From assembly GCF_036320965.1 (NCBI RefSeq), contig NC_092241.1, positions 3,008,295 through 3,072,294 on the forward strand: DNA of 64,000 nt, read 5' to 3'. Below are positions 40,526 to 52,892 of the stretch, in pieces; the stretch's first letter is position 1, and the number at the start of each line of letters is the position of its first letter. Source of the stretch: Panulirus ornatus (taxonomy: Eukaryota > Arthropoda > Malacostraca > Decapoda > Palinuridae). The translations under genes and the position numbers were made by a program. The notes below the pieces were generated by a model. The model was not told where the DNA came from. It was given only the letters and a program-made list of their open reading frames with translations, and made no database searches.

Positions 40526-42936
40526 TAAGTGAGAGTAAGTGAGCTTGGGAAGGAGACTTGTGTGAGGAAGTACCAGGAGAGACTGAGTACAGAATGGAAA
40601 AAGGTGAGAACAAAGGACGTAAGGGGAGTGGGGGAGGAATGGGATGTATTTAGGGGAGCAGTGATGGCTTGCGCAAAAGATGCTTGTGGCATGAGAAGTG
40701 TGGGAGGTGGGCAGATTAGAAAGTGAAAGAGAAGAGAGAGGCATTTGGACAATTTTGCAGGAAAATAATGCAAATGAGTGGGAGATGTATTAAAGAAAGA
40801 GGCAGGAGGTCAAGAGAAAGTTGCAAGAGGTGAAAAAGAGGGCAAATGAGAGTTGGGGTGAGAGAGTATCATTAAGTTTTAGGGAGAATAAAAAGATGTT
40901 TTGGAAGGAGGTAAATAAAGAGCATAAGACAAGGGAACAAATGGGAACATCAGTGAAGGGGGCAAATGTGAGAAGATGGGGTGAGTATTTTGAAGGTTTG
41001 TTTAATGTATTTGAGAGTGGCAGATATAGGGTGTTTTGGTCAAGGTGGTGTGCAAAGTGAGAGGGTTAGGGAGAATGATTTGGTAAACAGAGAAGAGATA
41101 GTAAAAGCTTTGCGGAAGATGAAAGCCGGCAAGGCAGCAGGTTTGGATGGTATTGCAGTGGAATTTATTAAAAAGGGGGTAACTGTATTGTTGACTGGTT
41201 GGTAAGGTTATTTAATGTATGTATGACTCATGGTGAGGTACCTGAGGATTGGTGGAATGCTTGCATAGTGCCATTGTGCAAAGGCAAAGGGGATAAAAGT
41301 GAGTGCTTATATTACAAATGCATAAGTTTGTTGAGTATTCCTGGGAAATTGTATGGGAGGGTATTGACTGAGAGGGTGAAGGCATGTACAGAACATCAGA
41401 TTGGGGAAGAGCAGTGTGGTTTCAGAAGTGGTAGAGGTTGTGTGGATCAGGTGTTTGCTTTGAAGAATGTATGTGAGAAATACTTAGAAAAGCAATTGGA
41501 TTTGTATGTAGCATTTGTGGATCTGGAGAAGGCATATGATAGAGTTGATAGAGATGCTCTGTGGAAGGTATTAAGAATATATGGTGTGGGAGGGAAGTTG
41601 CTAGAAGCAGTGAACAGTTTTTATCGAGGATGTAAGGCATATGTTTATGGATGGGGTTGTTAGGGATGTGAATGCAAGAGTTTTGGAAAGAGGGGCAAGT
41701 ATGCAGTCAGTTGTGGATGAGAGAGCTTGGGAAGTGAGTCAGTTGTTGTTCGCTTATGATACAGCGCTGGTGGCTGATTCAGGTGAAAAACTGCAGAAGC
41801 TGGTGAGTGAGTTTGGTAAAGTGTGTGAAAGAAGAAAGCTGAGAGTAAATGTGAATAAGAGCAAGGTTACTGGGTATAGTAGGGTTGAGGGACAAGTCAA
41901 TTGGGAGGTAAGTTTAGATGGAGAAAAACTGGAGGAAGTGAAGTGTTTTAGATATCTGGGAGTGGATTTGGCAGTGGATAGAACCATGGAAGTGGAAGTG
42001 AATCATAGGTTGGGGGAGGGGGCGAAAGTTCTGGGAGCATTGAAAAATGTGTGGAAGTCGAGAATTTGGAAAACAAAAATGGGAATGTTTGAAGGAGTAG
42101 TGGTTCCAACAGTGTTATATGGTTGCGAGATGTGGGCTATGGATAGAGTTTTGCGGAGGAGGGTGGATGTGCTGGAAATAAGATGTTTGAGGACTATATG
42201 TGTTGTGAAGTGGTTTGATCGAGTAAGTAATGAAAGGGTAAGAGAGATGTGTGGTAATCAAAGAGTGTGGTTGAGAGAGCAGAAGAGGGTGTTTTGAAAT
42301 GGTTTGGTCGCATGGAGAGAATGAGTGAGGAAAGATTGACAGGGAGGATGTATGTGTCAGAGGTGGAGGGAATGAGAAGTGGGAGACCAAATTGGAGGTG
42401 GAAGGATGGAGTGTAAAAGATTTTGAGTGATTGGGGCCTGAACATGCAGAAGGGTGAAAGGCATGCAAGGAATAAAGTGAATTGGAACGATGTGGTTTAC
42501 CTGGGTCGACATGCTGTCAATGGGTTGAACCAGGGCATGTGAAGCATCTGGGGTAAACCATTGAAAGTTCTGTGGGGCCTGGATGTGGAAAGGGAGCTGT
42601 GGTTTCATTGCATTATACATAACAGCTAGAGACTGAGTGTGAACGAATGTGGCCTTTGTTGTCTTTTCCTAGTGCTACCTCACGCACATGCGGGTGGGAG
42701 GGGGGTTGTCATTTCATGTGTGGTGGGGTGGCAACGGGAATGAATAAGGGCAGACAGTATGAATTACGTACATGTGTATATATGTATATGTCTGTGTGTA
42801 TATATATGCATACATTGAGATGTATAAGTATGTATATGTGTGTATGTGGACATGTATGTGGGTGGGTTGGGCCATTCATTCGTCTGTTTCCTTGCGCTAC
42901 CTTGCTGACACGGGAGACAGCGACAAAGTATAATGA
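40526..42936 (+). mobile_element. LINE-A copy, plus strand, with internal deletion
   Basis: Starts in the linker (VSELGKETCVRKYQERLSTE, 40,529-40,726 open) and runs through the RT (41,199-41,663: FNVCMTHGEVPEDWWNACIV, FRSGRGCVDQVFALKNV, DLEKAYDRVDRDALWKVLRI). A deletion of about 0.1 kb at 41,640 removes the [11 protein letters not shown] to [10 protein letters not shown] block. The frame then resumes (41,641-42,297: [24 protein letters not shown] instead of FADD). The carboxy-terminal domain is frameshifted near 42,260. The long 3' UTR ends GACAAAGTATAATGAAAAGA at about 42,936, tail to tail with the next copy. Confidence 0.85.
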
Positions 42937-42954
42937 AAAGAAATATTATTATAT

Positions 42955-45350
42955 TATTATACTTTGTCGCTGTCTCCCACGTTTGTGAGGTAGTGCAAGG
43001 AAGCAGACGAAAGAATGGCCCAACCCTCCCACATACACATGTATATACATAAATGCACATATACATGCAACATATACATACACAGACATATACATATATA
43101 CACATTTACATATTCATACATGCTCTCTTCATCCATTCCTGCCACCATCCTGCCACACAGGAAATGACACCTCCCACCCCCTGCATGTGTGTGAGGTAGC
43201 ACTACGATAGGACAACGAAGGCCACATTCGTCCATTGACAGCACATTGACCCCGATATACCACATCATTCCAATTCACTCTATTCCTTGCACACCTTTAC
43301 CCTCTTGTATGTTGAGGCCCTGATTGCTCAAAGTCTTTTTCACTCCATCCTTCCACCTCCAATTTGGTCTCCCACTTCTTCTTGTTCCCTCCACTTCTTA
43401 CGCATATACCCTCTTTGTCAATCTTTCCTCTCTCATTTTCTCCCTGTGACCAAACCATTTCAATGCTGCCTCTTCTGCTCTCTCAACCACACTCTTTTTA
43501 TTACCACACATCTCCCCTACCCTTTCATTACTTACTCGATCAAACCACCTCACACCACATGTTGTCCTCAAACATTCCATTTCCAACACACCATCAAACC
43601 ACCTCACACAACATATTGTCCTCAGACATTCCATTTCCAACACACCCACCCTCATCCGCACAACTCTATCTATAGCCCATGCCTCGCAACCATATAACAT
43701 ACCCATTTTTGCTCTTTGAGATAACGTTCTCACCTTCCACACATTCTTCAATGCTCCCAGAAACTCTGCCCCCTCCCCCACCCTGTGACTCACTTCTGCT
43801 TCCATGGTTCCATCCGCTGCTAAATCCACTCCCAGATATCTAAAACACTTCACTTCCCACAGTTTTTCTCTATTCAAACTCACCTCCCAAGTAACTTGTC
43901 CCTCATCCCTACTGAACCAAAAACCTTGCTCTTATTCACATTTACTCTCAGTGTTCTTTTTTCACACACGTTACCGAACTCAGTCACCAACCTCTGCAGT
44001 TTCTCACCTGAATCAGCCACCAGCGCTGTATTATCAGCGAACAACAACTGACTCACTTCCCAAGCCCTCTCATCCACAACAGACTGCATAACTGCCCCTT
44101 TCTCCAAAACTCTTGTATTCACCTTCCTAACAACCCCTTCCATAAACAAATTAACAACCATGGAGGCATCACATACCCCTGCCTGCAAACTGACATACAC
44201 TAGGAACCATTCACTTTCCTCTCTTCCTACTTGTACACATGCCTTTCATCCTTGATAAAAACTTTTCACTGCTTCTAGCAACTCACCTCCCCCACCATAT
44301 ATTCTTAATACCTTCCACAAAGTATTCTCTATCAACTCTTATCATGTGCCTTCTCCAGATCCATAAATGCTACATGCAAATCCATCTGTTTTTCTAAGTA
44401 TTTCCCACATACATTCTTCAAAGCAAACACCTGATCCACACATCCTCTACCACTTCTGAAACCACACTGCTCTTCCTCAATCTGATGCTCTGTACATGCC
44501 TTTACCCTCTAAACAATACCCTCCCATATAATTCCCCAGGAATACTCAACTCCCCTCTTTTTCACCTTTGTAATTTGAAAATTCACCTTTATTCCCTTTG
44601 CCTTTGTACAGTGGCACTGTGCATGCATTCCACCAATCCTTAGGCACTTCACAATGAACCATACGTACATTGAATATCCTTACCAACCAGTCAACAACAC
44701 AGTCACCCCCTATTTTTTTTTATAAATTCCACTGCAATGCCATCCAAACCTGCTGCCTTGCTGGCTTTTATCTTCTGCAAAGCTTTCACAACCTACTCTC
44801 TGTTTACCAAACCATTCTCTTTGACTGCCTCACTTCGCACACCACCTCGACCAAAACATCCTATATCTGCCACTCTGTCATCAAACACATTCAACAAACC
44901 TTCAAGATACTCAATTCATCTCCTTCTCACTTCACCACTACTTGTTATTACCTCCCCATTTGCCCCCTTCACTAAAGTTCCCATTTGTTTTCTTCTCTTA
45001 CGCACTTGATTTACCTCCTTCCAAAACATCTTTTTTATTCTCCCTAAAATTTAATGATACTCTCTCATCCAAACTCCCCTCTTTTTTACCTCTTGCACCT
45101 TTCTCTTGACCTCCTGCCACTTTCTTTTATACATCTCCCAGTCATTTGAACTACTTCCCTGCAAAAATCGTCTAAACGTTTCTCTTCTCTTTCGCTATCA
45201 ATCTTACTTCTTTATCCCACCACTTACTACCCTTTCTGATGTGCCCACCTCCCACCTTTCTTATGCCACATGCATCTTTTGCGCAAGCCATCACTGCTTC
45301 CCTAGATACATCCTATTCCTTCCCACTCCCCTTACGTCATTAGCTCTCAC
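42955..45350 (-). mobile_element. LINE-A copy, minus strand, 3' UTR to linker
   Basis: The 3' end at 42,955 (TTATACTTTGTCGCTGTCTC on plus) faces the 3' end of the preceding plus-strand copy. The 3' UTR is 42,960-43,225. The carboxy-terminal domain contains an in-frame 54-bp tandem duplication (43,541-43,648; VLEMECLRT repeated in frame 43,398-43,883). RT pieces include 43,880-44,200 with LLFADNTALVADSGEKLQRL (FADN, second Asp lost) and decayed blocks up to 45,010. The linker ends near 45,350. Old and inactive. Confidence 0.83.
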
Positions 45351-45925
45351 CGTTTGCCTGAGCCAGGTACCCATTTTATTGCCTAATCACTAGGGGTGGA
45401 TGAATGGCTTGGTTGACTGGTTTTTGCCTCTGAGAACTGGCTGCTTGTGTGCTTCCACCACTAGCTAGACCATGCAATACTTGGGAAGTTGCTATGTCAT
45501 ACGATTACTGTGTTGCAGTTAGCAACTCAAAGGTGGGCTGTTTTGATAACTGCTTCTTTCCCTACTCCTCAAAGCTTTGGAACACTCATCCGTCATGTTT
45601 TTCCTGATAACTTTGGCATGGCTCATTTTGAGTATCAAATTTTTCACTTCATTCACAATTTTTAAATATATTCCATTGCCTCCTTTTCATTAATCTCTTT
45701 GTATTTCATTTAAGACCTGGCCTTGATAAGGATTTTTTTTCCGTGACTAGAGCTGCCAACATAAGAATGAAAATTATTTATACCAACTTAGTAAGATTCT
45801 ATATGAAATGCTGCAGTGCTTGAAGTGACATTATATGCATTAAAAATGTGATAACAATTAAGATGTGTACATAACCTTAACTAGTAAAGGTTTTTGAATC
45901 AGTACTTAGATACAAGGTAGTGTGA
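45351..45925. other. Unassigned intronic sequence
   Basis: About 0.57 kb between two LINE families. No ORF, repeat or motif that I recognise. Confidence 0.5.
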
Positions 45926-47975
45926 TACAGGAATAGAAATGGCAAAGCATGGTAGACAGAAGAGATTAGAAATGCTGTGGAAAAGAAGAAAAGGGCATAT
46001 GGTAAATTGCTCAATAGGAATGTACCAGTGGAAGTTCAGCAAAGGAGGAGGGAAGAATACAAAATATGTGTGGAATATTAAGAAGCTGATAGAGGAAAGT
46101 AAAGGAGTAGATGAAAATTTTGGAAGAAAGTTAAGTGAAAAGTTTTAAGATGATAAGAAACTATACTGGAGGGAGGTAAAATAGGTAAGAGGTGGATGTG
46201 AGAGTGGAAATGTTGATGTGAGAAAGTAAGGAAGGGGAATTGCTAAATCAAAAGGAGGAAGTGAAAGGAAGATGGAAAGAGCATTTTGAAGAACTGATGA
46301 ATGTTGGAGAAAGGAAGGCAGCAGTTGTTACATGCATTGGTATGGAGGAAGTAAGGAAGAGGGTACAAGTAGAGGGGCCTGTAGCAAAGAGGGAGACAAG
46401 AAGGGCAATAATGAGGCTGAATGTAGGAAAGGCACCTGGAGTGGATGGGATTACAGCTGAAATGCTGAAGCATGGAGGAGAAACTGTGATAGAGTGGATG
46501 CATCTTATATGCAATTTAGCATGGAAAGAGAAGGTTGTGCCTAAAGATTGGGTGAAAGCTATTACTGTTCCTTTATTTAAAGGAAAAGATTCGAAGGATA
46601 TATGTAGCAATTAAAGGGGAATAAGTCTGTTAAGTATACCAGGAAAAGGGTATGCAAGAATATAAATTGACAGAGTGATGGAAGTGACTGAATGCAGAAT
46701 AAGTGAAGAGTAAGAGGGTTTTAGGAAGGGTACAGGATGTGTGGATCAGATTTTTGTAGTAAAGATGACTGTGAAAAAGTATTTAGTGAAAGGTAAGAAG
46801 TTGTATGTAGCTTTCATGGATCTGGAGAAAGCATACGACAGAGTCGAGTGGAATGCTTTGTGGGATGTGTTAAGGATATGTGGTTTACTGGAAAAACTGT
46901 TGCATCATGTAAAAGCCTTCTAGAGAGGAGCAAATGCATGCATAAGAGTGGATGGATAGTGGAGCGAAAGTTCTGGGATACATGTAGGTATGAGGCAGGG
47001 GTGTGTGATGTCACTGTGGCTTTTTGATATATGTATGGATGGAGTGAAAAGAGAGATGAAAGCAAAATTAGATAAAAGGGTTGCAGAGATGGAGTGCGGC
47101 AGTGAGATATGATTGTTAGTGGCAAGCCTGTTTGCAGAAAGTGAAGAGGATTTGCAGAAGGCTTTAAGTGTGTTTTATGATGTGTGTAAGCTGAGGAGAT
47201 TGAAGGTAAATGCAAGTAAAAGTAAAGTAATGGTGTTTGAATGGAAATGGAGTGAAAGTATAGGTTTTGTAAGACCATATATAGAGAAAGAAGAAAGTGT
47301 TCTAAATTGTGCTGTGGATATTGGGGGGAAAAAGACTTGAGGAAGTGATGGAATTTAAGTATGTAAGAGCTGTCTTAGGTAAGTTTGGTGATATGGAAGG
47401 AGAGATAAGGGAGATAGCAGAAAAGGGTAGAAGAGTCATTGGGTCCCTTAATAGATTAATGAAGGGTAGAGGTGTAAGTATGGAAGTGAAGTGAGGATTA
47501 AGGGACAGCATAGTCCTCCTGACCCTGACCTATGCAGCTGGAACATGGACATGGAAAGAGGCACAGAGATCAAGAATCCAGGCCATAGAAATTAGCTATT
47601 TGAGAAGAGCATTTGGTGTGACAAGATGGAATGAAGAAAGAAATGAAAGGGTTTATAAGAGATGTGGTATGGTAAGGAATGCCAAGGGAATGAAGTGTGG
47701 AGTGGTAGAATGGGTGAAATGTAACTTTGAGGAGATTTGGGCATGTGGAAAGAATATAAGACAGGGAATTTACTAGGAGAATGTATGATAGTACATTTAA
47801 AGGGGTTGGTGACATGGGCAAATAGGGTGGAGGAATACTGGAGCGAGAGAAACAGAGGAAGAATGCGTAGAATGATGTATGTGAAGGAGACATGTAAGGA
47901 CAGGGATAAGTGGAGACTCTTTCTTCATGGTCACCCATAATGGTGATGGAGATATAGATAGATAGACGTAACCAT
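45926..47975 (+). mobile_element. LINE-D: second, divergent RTE-like LINE family, decayed
   Basis: Related to LINE-A but clearly distinct. Linker piece 45,939-46,148 (KGHMVNCSIGMYQWKFSKGG); RT frames 46,240-46,614 (GKAPGVDGITAEMLKHGGET, KEKVVPKDWVKAITVPLFKG) and 46,741-46,923 (VDQIFVVKMTVKKYLVKGKK, YVAFMDLEKAYDRVEWNALW), then GMRQGCVMSLWLFDICMDGV. The expected FADD region is damaged: the frame at 47,113 reads LVASLFAESEEDLQKALSVF, with no DD pair. Later LKVNASKSKVMVFEW, KEAQRSRIQAIEISYLRRAF and CKDRDKWRLFLHGHP plus stop at 47,940. The tail is a short GATAGATAGATAGA repeat. No endonuclease seen; 5'-truncated. Many stops. Confidence 0.83.
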
Positions 47976-49962
47976 ACAATACTGAATTTTATGTACAATT
48001 GACCACTCTTTTGCTTGACCTTTAAGTATTCTATGCACTCTACTAACTTTTCTACTTATTCTGTTTCTAGTCTGTTCCTCAGTTAGTTGTGAGCCTAATG
48101 AAAAGTTGAAAAGAGATAGTTTGACTGAGACTGAACTTGCAAGACACCTACTTAATTATAACATGAAGGAGCAAAATTTTGATGATACATACCTATTGAC
48201 TGTTTTTCTTTGGCTGCTATTATGGTCATCCACCATTTAGCAGGCATCAGTGATTCAGTCAGTATAAGAGACTTTTGATTTTGGTTATAGCTCTACATTG
48301 TCAATAGAAAAAGCTAACACAGGAGGGATGTTGCAGGTGAGATGGATGCTTCTTCTTGCAGAGTTGTCATCTTCACACCATTAAATTCAGGATGCCCTTG
48401 GTATGCTATAAAGTGTGCATATGTCACACATTGATGATATCTTTTCTGTGATTTTTATGTAATACAGAAACTTGAAGTGACACGCAACATATGTGTACAG
48501 AATTGCTCAAAGTAGTTATCCTTTTGCAAGTTATTCAGTTCAGTAGACACAAATTTCAGCTGTTGGCTCAGATGCATTACCTCCATATGAATGCTTGTAG
48601 TGTTCACAGTCCTCACTACATTTTGCCAAAATTCATCTCTGTGTTCACAAAATATCTCATTGATTTTCTATTAGTTTTTAGAAACTTTCCGTACAGTCTT
48701 TCTGACAGTTCCGCTGGGTGTCATTTGGAATTTGTTTGACAGCTGGGTGTCATTTGGAATTTCTTGATTGACACCATTTCCTTTTCTCCCTGCCAGCTCA
48801 TTGGTTAATGGTGGCTTCTGAAATATTTTTGAACCACCACAGTTTGGTTGGAGAACAGTTTAAGGGATGCCTTTTTCTCTACAAGGTTAAAGTAATGAGC
48901 TGCACACCCAAACATCTTCAGATCACATCCACCTGCACTGAAGTTTTATTTTTCTTTAAACCTATGAGAAAACCATCTTCTTCAGTGTCAGAACAAAATC
49001 TAGTTACCTGTATGAGAATTATCATAGCTTGTTCACAAGTGTGCCTAGCAAGAAAAAAGTGAACAAATGTATAAGAAGTGAGGGATAAGATTAGAAATGC
49101 AAGGAAGTGTGGAAAGAAAAAAGAATAGAAACACTGGACTCTAGATTCTGTGCAGTAGATTATATTAAACAGTGAGATTGTAGAGGCAAAGGCAGTTAAG
49201 TTGAAAGAATATTGCAGATAAAGTCAGTAAAGGAATTTTAATAAAAAGTATTTTTCAGTGTCATCAGCAAATCGCTGTCTTCATCTTTTTTTTTTTTTCA
49301 TATTTATTGGTGGGCCACTTGGCTCATTAGCCCTTGGTTTTGGCCCACTAGTTGTATTGATTGGCTTACAAGGCTTTAGATTTGTTTTTGGTACAAAGCT
49401 AGCAAAGAGAGATCACCAATACAGTTTCATCCTATGTTTTATATTATGGTTATTTAGAATAAAAGCTTTTTATGGAAATCTTAGTTTTGTTGCAGTTCAT
49501 TGGAAATTTATGGCTATATCATGTGCCAGTTTTCAATATTGCCCTACTTCAAATATTACAAAATACTTAAAAAAAAAGCCCTGACTTTCATCATTAATTC
49601 TAATGTCACAAGTACAGTACTTGAATTTATTTGCATCCACACAATAGTCATTGTTCTTAGTAGAAGAATACTAAATACCATACTATATTACATATGGCAC
49701 ATTTATGAAAACTTGTTTACAATAGTCATTGTTCTTAGTAGAAGAATATTAGATACCATACTATATTACATATGGCACATTTTTGAGAACTTGGTTTACC
49801 TTACATGTTATCCCTCAGTGGCTTAGAAATTATCCAAATGATTTTATCTACACTTATGAGATAAGAATCCAACATTGATTTCCTTTTACATCATTACAAA
49901 ATGCATTAGGCTTTTGTTTATTAGTTTCCCTGCTGCTAGTAGTGGTGTACCTGTATTCTTTT
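47976..49962. other. Unassigned intronic sequence with small local duplications
   Basis: No gene or known repeat. It contains a 2 x 78-bp tandem duplication (49,641-49,796; ACAATAGTCATTGTTCTTAG at 49,641 and 49,719) and a short duplicated CTGGGTGTCATTTGGAATTT at 48,713 and 48,743. The left edge (47,985-48,050) resembles 34,440-34,500. The ORFs present (up to 108 codons at 49,258 and 49,500) show no family motif. Confidence 0.5.
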
Positions 49963-49974
49963 CCTTTGATAATA

Positions 49975-51908
49975 TTTTTTTTATTTATTATACTTTGTCG
50001 CTGTCTCCCGCGTTAGCGAGGTAGCGCAAGGAAACAGATGAAAGAATGGCCCAACCCACCCACATATACATTTATATACATACACGTCCACACACTGGAC
50101 ATATACATACCTATACATCTCAACATATACATATATATACATACTCAGACATGTATACATATGTACACATGTACATAATTCATGCTGTCTGCCCTTATTC
50201 ATTCCCGTTGCCACCCTGCCACACATGAAATGACAGCCCCTCCCCCCGCATGTGTGCGAAGTAGTGCTAGGAAAAGACAACAAAGGCCACATTTGTTCAC
50301 ACTCAGTCTCTAGCTGTCATGTATAATGCACTGAAACCACAGCTCCCTTTCCACATCCAGGCCCCACAAAACTTTCCATGGTTTACCCCAGACGCATCAC
50401 ATGCCCTGGTTCAATCCACTGACAGCACATCGACCCCGGTATGCCACATCATTCCAATTCACTCTATTCCTTGCACGCCTTTCACCCCCTGCATGTTCAG
50501 GCCCTGATCGCTCAAAATCTTTTTCACTCCATCTTTCCACCTCCAATTTGATCTCCCACTTCTCCTCGTTCCCTACACCTCTGACACATGTGTTCTTTGT
50601 CAATCTATCCTCATTCATTCTCTTCATGTGACCAAACCATTTCAAAACACCCTCTTATGATCTCTCAACCACACTCTTTTTATTACCACACATCTCTCTT
50701 ATCCTTACATTACTTACTCGATCAAACCACCTCACACCACATATTGTCCTCAAACATCTCATTTCCAGCACATCCACCCTCCTGCGCACAACTCCATCTA
50801 TAGCCCATGTCTCGCAACCATATAACATTGTTGGAAACACTGTTCCTTCAAAGATACCCAATTTTGCTTTCCAAGATAACGTTCTCAACTTCCACACACT
50901 TTTCAACGCTCCCAAAACTTTCGCCCCCTCCCCCACCCTATGATTCACTTCTGCTTCCATGGTTCCATCCGCTGCCAAATCCACTCCCAGATATGTAAAA
51001 CACTTCACTTCCTCCAGTTTTTCTCCATTCAAACTTACCTCCCAATTGACTTGTCCCTTAACCCTACTGTACCTAATAACCTTGCTCTTATTCACATTTA
51101 CTCTCAGCTTTCTTCTTTCATGCACTTTAACAAACTCAGTCACCAGCTTCTGCAGTTTTTCACCTGAATCAGCCACCAGCGCTGTATCTTCAGCGAACAT
51201 CATCTGACCTCTCTTATCCACAACAGACTGCATACTTGCCCCTCTCTCCAAAACTCTTGCATTCACCTCCCTAACAACCCCATCCATAAACAGATTAAAC
51301 AACTATGGAGACATCACGCACCCCTGCTGCAAACCAACAATCACTGAGAACCAATCACTTTCCTCTCTTCCTACACGTACATGTGCCTTACATCCTCGAT
51401 AAAAACTTTTCACTGCTTCTAACAACTTGCCTCCTACACCATATATTCTTAATACCTTCCACAGAGCATCTCTATCAACTCTATCATATGCCTTCTCTAG
51501 ATCCATAAATGCTACATACAAATCCATTTGCTTTTCTAAGTATTTCTCACATACATTCTTCAAAGCAAACACTTGATCCACACATCCTCTACCACTTCTG
51601 AAAGCACACTGATCTTCCCCAATCTGATGCTCTGTACATGCCTTCACCCTCTCAATCAATACCCTCCCATACAATTTTCCAGGAATACTCAACAAATTTA
51701 TACCTCTGTAATTTGAGCACTCACTTTTATCCCCTTTGCCTTTGCACAATGGCACTATGCAAGCATTCCTCCAATCCTCAGGCACCTCACTATGAATCAT
51801 ACATACATTAAATAACCTTACCAACCAGTCAACAATACAGTCACCCCCTTTTTTAATGAATTCTACTGCAATACCATCCAAACCCGCTGCCTTGCTGGCT
51901 TTCATCTT
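49975..51908 (-). mobile_element. LINE-A insertion with 12-bp target-site duplication
   Basis: Minus strand. Long 3' UTR (49,990-50,400); carboxy-terminal and RT frame 50,655-51,302 ([26 protein letters not shown] replaced by GVVRRR) with the catalytic box read as MMFAEDTALVAD (FAED, first catalytic Asp lost). RT amino part 51,303-51,926 open (KMKASKAAGLDGIAVEFIKK to GLQQGCVMSP), with a stop between the two at 51,303. Flanked by CCTTTGATAATA at 49,963-49,974 and 51,909-51,920. It is 5'-truncated within the RT at KMKASK, close to the truncation point of several other copies. Confidence 0.9.
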
Positions 51909-52114
51909 CCTTTGATAATAAAACACTATAATGTGAAGGAGAGAGGGCTTTTGAAGAGATTTTTAATCTATGTATGTAATCTGTGTATTTGGTGGCAAAG
52001 CATAGTGTTAAGATTCATATCCATCAATTACTAGCAAAATTGATTTAACTATGGATCCCATGAATGAAATGTTTTACTGTTTACAGAACATTGGGCAAGA
52101 GTGCCAGGCCCATG

Positions 52115-52892
52115 TATGAATAGTCAAGCCTTTTTTATTAGATTTACCCATTTCATTGTATGATTTTCCTGTTTATAGATGTATTATACCATTGTATTAT
52201 GATATTTTAGTGTTTTTGGTTTGGGTTGTTATTACATGGTATGCTGCTCTGTGCATCATATGAGGAATCACAGGAGACTTTGTGCCTTATATATGTTTAA
52301 GGGCTCCCACCTTCAGTTGAACTTCCAGTTGATGTAGAATTCCATCTCTTATCCATAGGAGTCATTACCAGCTTAACATCTCAGTTAGGTAAAGTGTCAC
52401 ACCTCACCTATGAATCATCAGAGAGAGAATAACTGCATCATCATGGTGGGAAGCCATATTTACACACCAAGAGTAGTCATTTTTAAAGTAAATGAAGCAG
52501 TATGTATGATTAGTCAAGCCTTTTTTATTAGACTTACCCATTTCATTGTATGATTTTCCTGTTTATAGATGTATTATACCATTGTATTATGATATTTTAG
52601 TGTTTTTGGTTTGGGTTGTTATTACATGGTATGCTGCTCTGTGCATCATATGAGGAATCACAGGAGACTTTGTGCCTCATATATGTTTAAGGGCTCCCAC
52701 CTTCAGTTGAACTTCCAGTTGATGTAGAATTCCATCTCTTATCCATAGGAGTCATTACCAGCTTAACATCTCAGTTAGGTAAAGTGTCACACCTCACCTA
52801 TGAATCATCAGAGAGAGAATAACTGCATCATCATGGTGGGAAGCCATATTTACACACCAAGAGTAGTCATTTTTAAAGTAAATGAAGCAGTT
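52115..52892. repeat. Recent tandem duplication, 2 x 389 bp
   Basis: TAGTCAAGCCTTTTTTATTA begins at 52,122 and again at 52,511. The two copies differ at only a handful of positions (for example GATTTACCC versus GACTTACCC, GTGCCTTAT versus GTGCCTCAT). No ORF. It lies in intron 1 of the SLC38-like gene, about 0.85 kb before exon 2. Confidence 0.92.
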
